A stretch of DNA of 53,069 bases, taken from NCBI GenBank assembly GCA_045586405.1, contig JAZNAG010000098.1, positions 1 through 53,069 of the forward strand, read 5' to 3'. Positions 52,904 through 53,069 of the stretch are shown piece after piece (the first letter of the stretch is position 1; every line of letters begins with the position of its first letter). Position numbers and translations under genes: made by a program. This DNA is from SIG607 sp045586405 (GTDB lineage Bacteria; Bacillota; Clostridia; Oscillospirales; Acutalibacteraceae). Below the pieces are notes generated by a model. It worked only from the letters and a program-made list of their open reading frames with translations, made no database searches and was not told the DNA's origin.

Positions 52904-52932
52904 AATATCAATTTTTGTCGAAAAAAAGACAA
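52904..52932 (-). promoter_or_regulatory. Candidate promoter of the ABC/DUF5696 operon
   Basis: TTGTCT (52927-52932), a 17-bp spacer and GATATT (52904-52909) on the minus strand, about 40 bp before the lipoprotein ATG. The boxes are less than perfect. The rest of 52936-53069 is AT-rich with no frame. Confidence 0.5.
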
Positions 52933-52935
52933 AAA
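52912..52935. repeat. Inverted repeat covering the promoter's -35 box
   Basis: TTTTTGTC (52912-52919) and GACAAAAA (52928-52935) are perfect complements 8 bp apart and span the -35 box and most of the spacer. It is a plausible operator for a local repressor, none of which is encoded in the window. Confidence 0.5.
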
Positions 52936-53069
52936 CCCCCAATATTGCAGAATAGTTCTTATATAGAATACTATTTTTCAAAAAATAAATCTACAAATAT
53001 ATACCGAATTTTATAAAAAATATTACGATTCACAAAACTTTGTTTAGTTAAATTGTTAATTTAATTGAC

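Overview
The window is AT-rich DNA from the chromosome of a Gram-positive, low-GC Firmicute. The best guess is an anaerobic Clostridia member of the Oscillospiraceae/Ruminococcaceae type, from gut or rumen. This placement is inferred from gene content and order: ruvC-ruvA-ruvB together, the ECF transporter module followed by truA, a ClpE-like ATPase, lipoproteins with no outer-membrane genes, a lysine riboswitch on dapA-lysA, an smpB-ssrA pair, and a carbohydrate ABC system with no ATPase of its own. No phage, integrase, transposase, CRISPR array or rRNA was seen. Almost every promoter I could place has a 17-bp spacer between recognisable sigma-A boxes, and most transcription units end in clear intrinsic terminators, so the transcription units are well delimited.

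Layout. (a) 1-1800: AT-rich non-coding DNA, an unknown 101-aa protein, a YfcE-like phosphoesterase, and tRNA-Arg(TCT) and tRNA-Gly(TCC). (b) 12395 down to 1836: one long minus-strand run, ruvC-ruvA-ruvB, an rRNA-methyltransferase-like gene, ecfA1-ecfA2-ecfT, truA, a DUF5711-like propeller protein, a CvpA-like protein and a clpE-like gene. (c) 12619-16675: plus-strand potABCD polyamine importer behind a structured, terminator-like leader. (d) 16687-19595: a solitary MazF-type toxin and a polar amino-acid ABC importer whose binding protein looks circularly permuted. (e) 19757-20689: smpB and ssrA (tmRNA). (f) 20756-28834: rsmF-like, rsmE, a YgiQ-type radical SAM gene, a GH106-like glycosidase and a FliB-like cysteine-rich protein. 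(g) 36740 down to 28871: argGHCJBDF, the whole arginine pathway from glutamate in one operon. (h) 37070-38479: a PurF-like protein without the glutaminase nucleophile. (i) 41011 down to 38521: dapA-lysA under a lysine riboswitch. (j) 52932 down to 41024: an eight-gene operon encoding a Ser/Asn-rich lipoprotein, a 985-aa solute-binding protein with carbohydrate-binding-like modules, two separate permease pairs, an NHL-TPR-Yip1 membrane protein and a DUF5696-like lipoprotein.

How they fit together. Arginine supply appears to combine synthesis (argGHCJBDF) with import (17201-19595). Both have ArgR-like 18-bp boxes upstream, which suggests shared control. Lysine synthesis is controlled by the riboswitch. 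Region (j) is the best candidate for a little-described system: a surface glycan-sensing and import machine, whose ATPase must be encoded elsewhere. The other strongest leads are the permuted binding protein, the degenerate PurF paralogue and the potABCD leader RNA.
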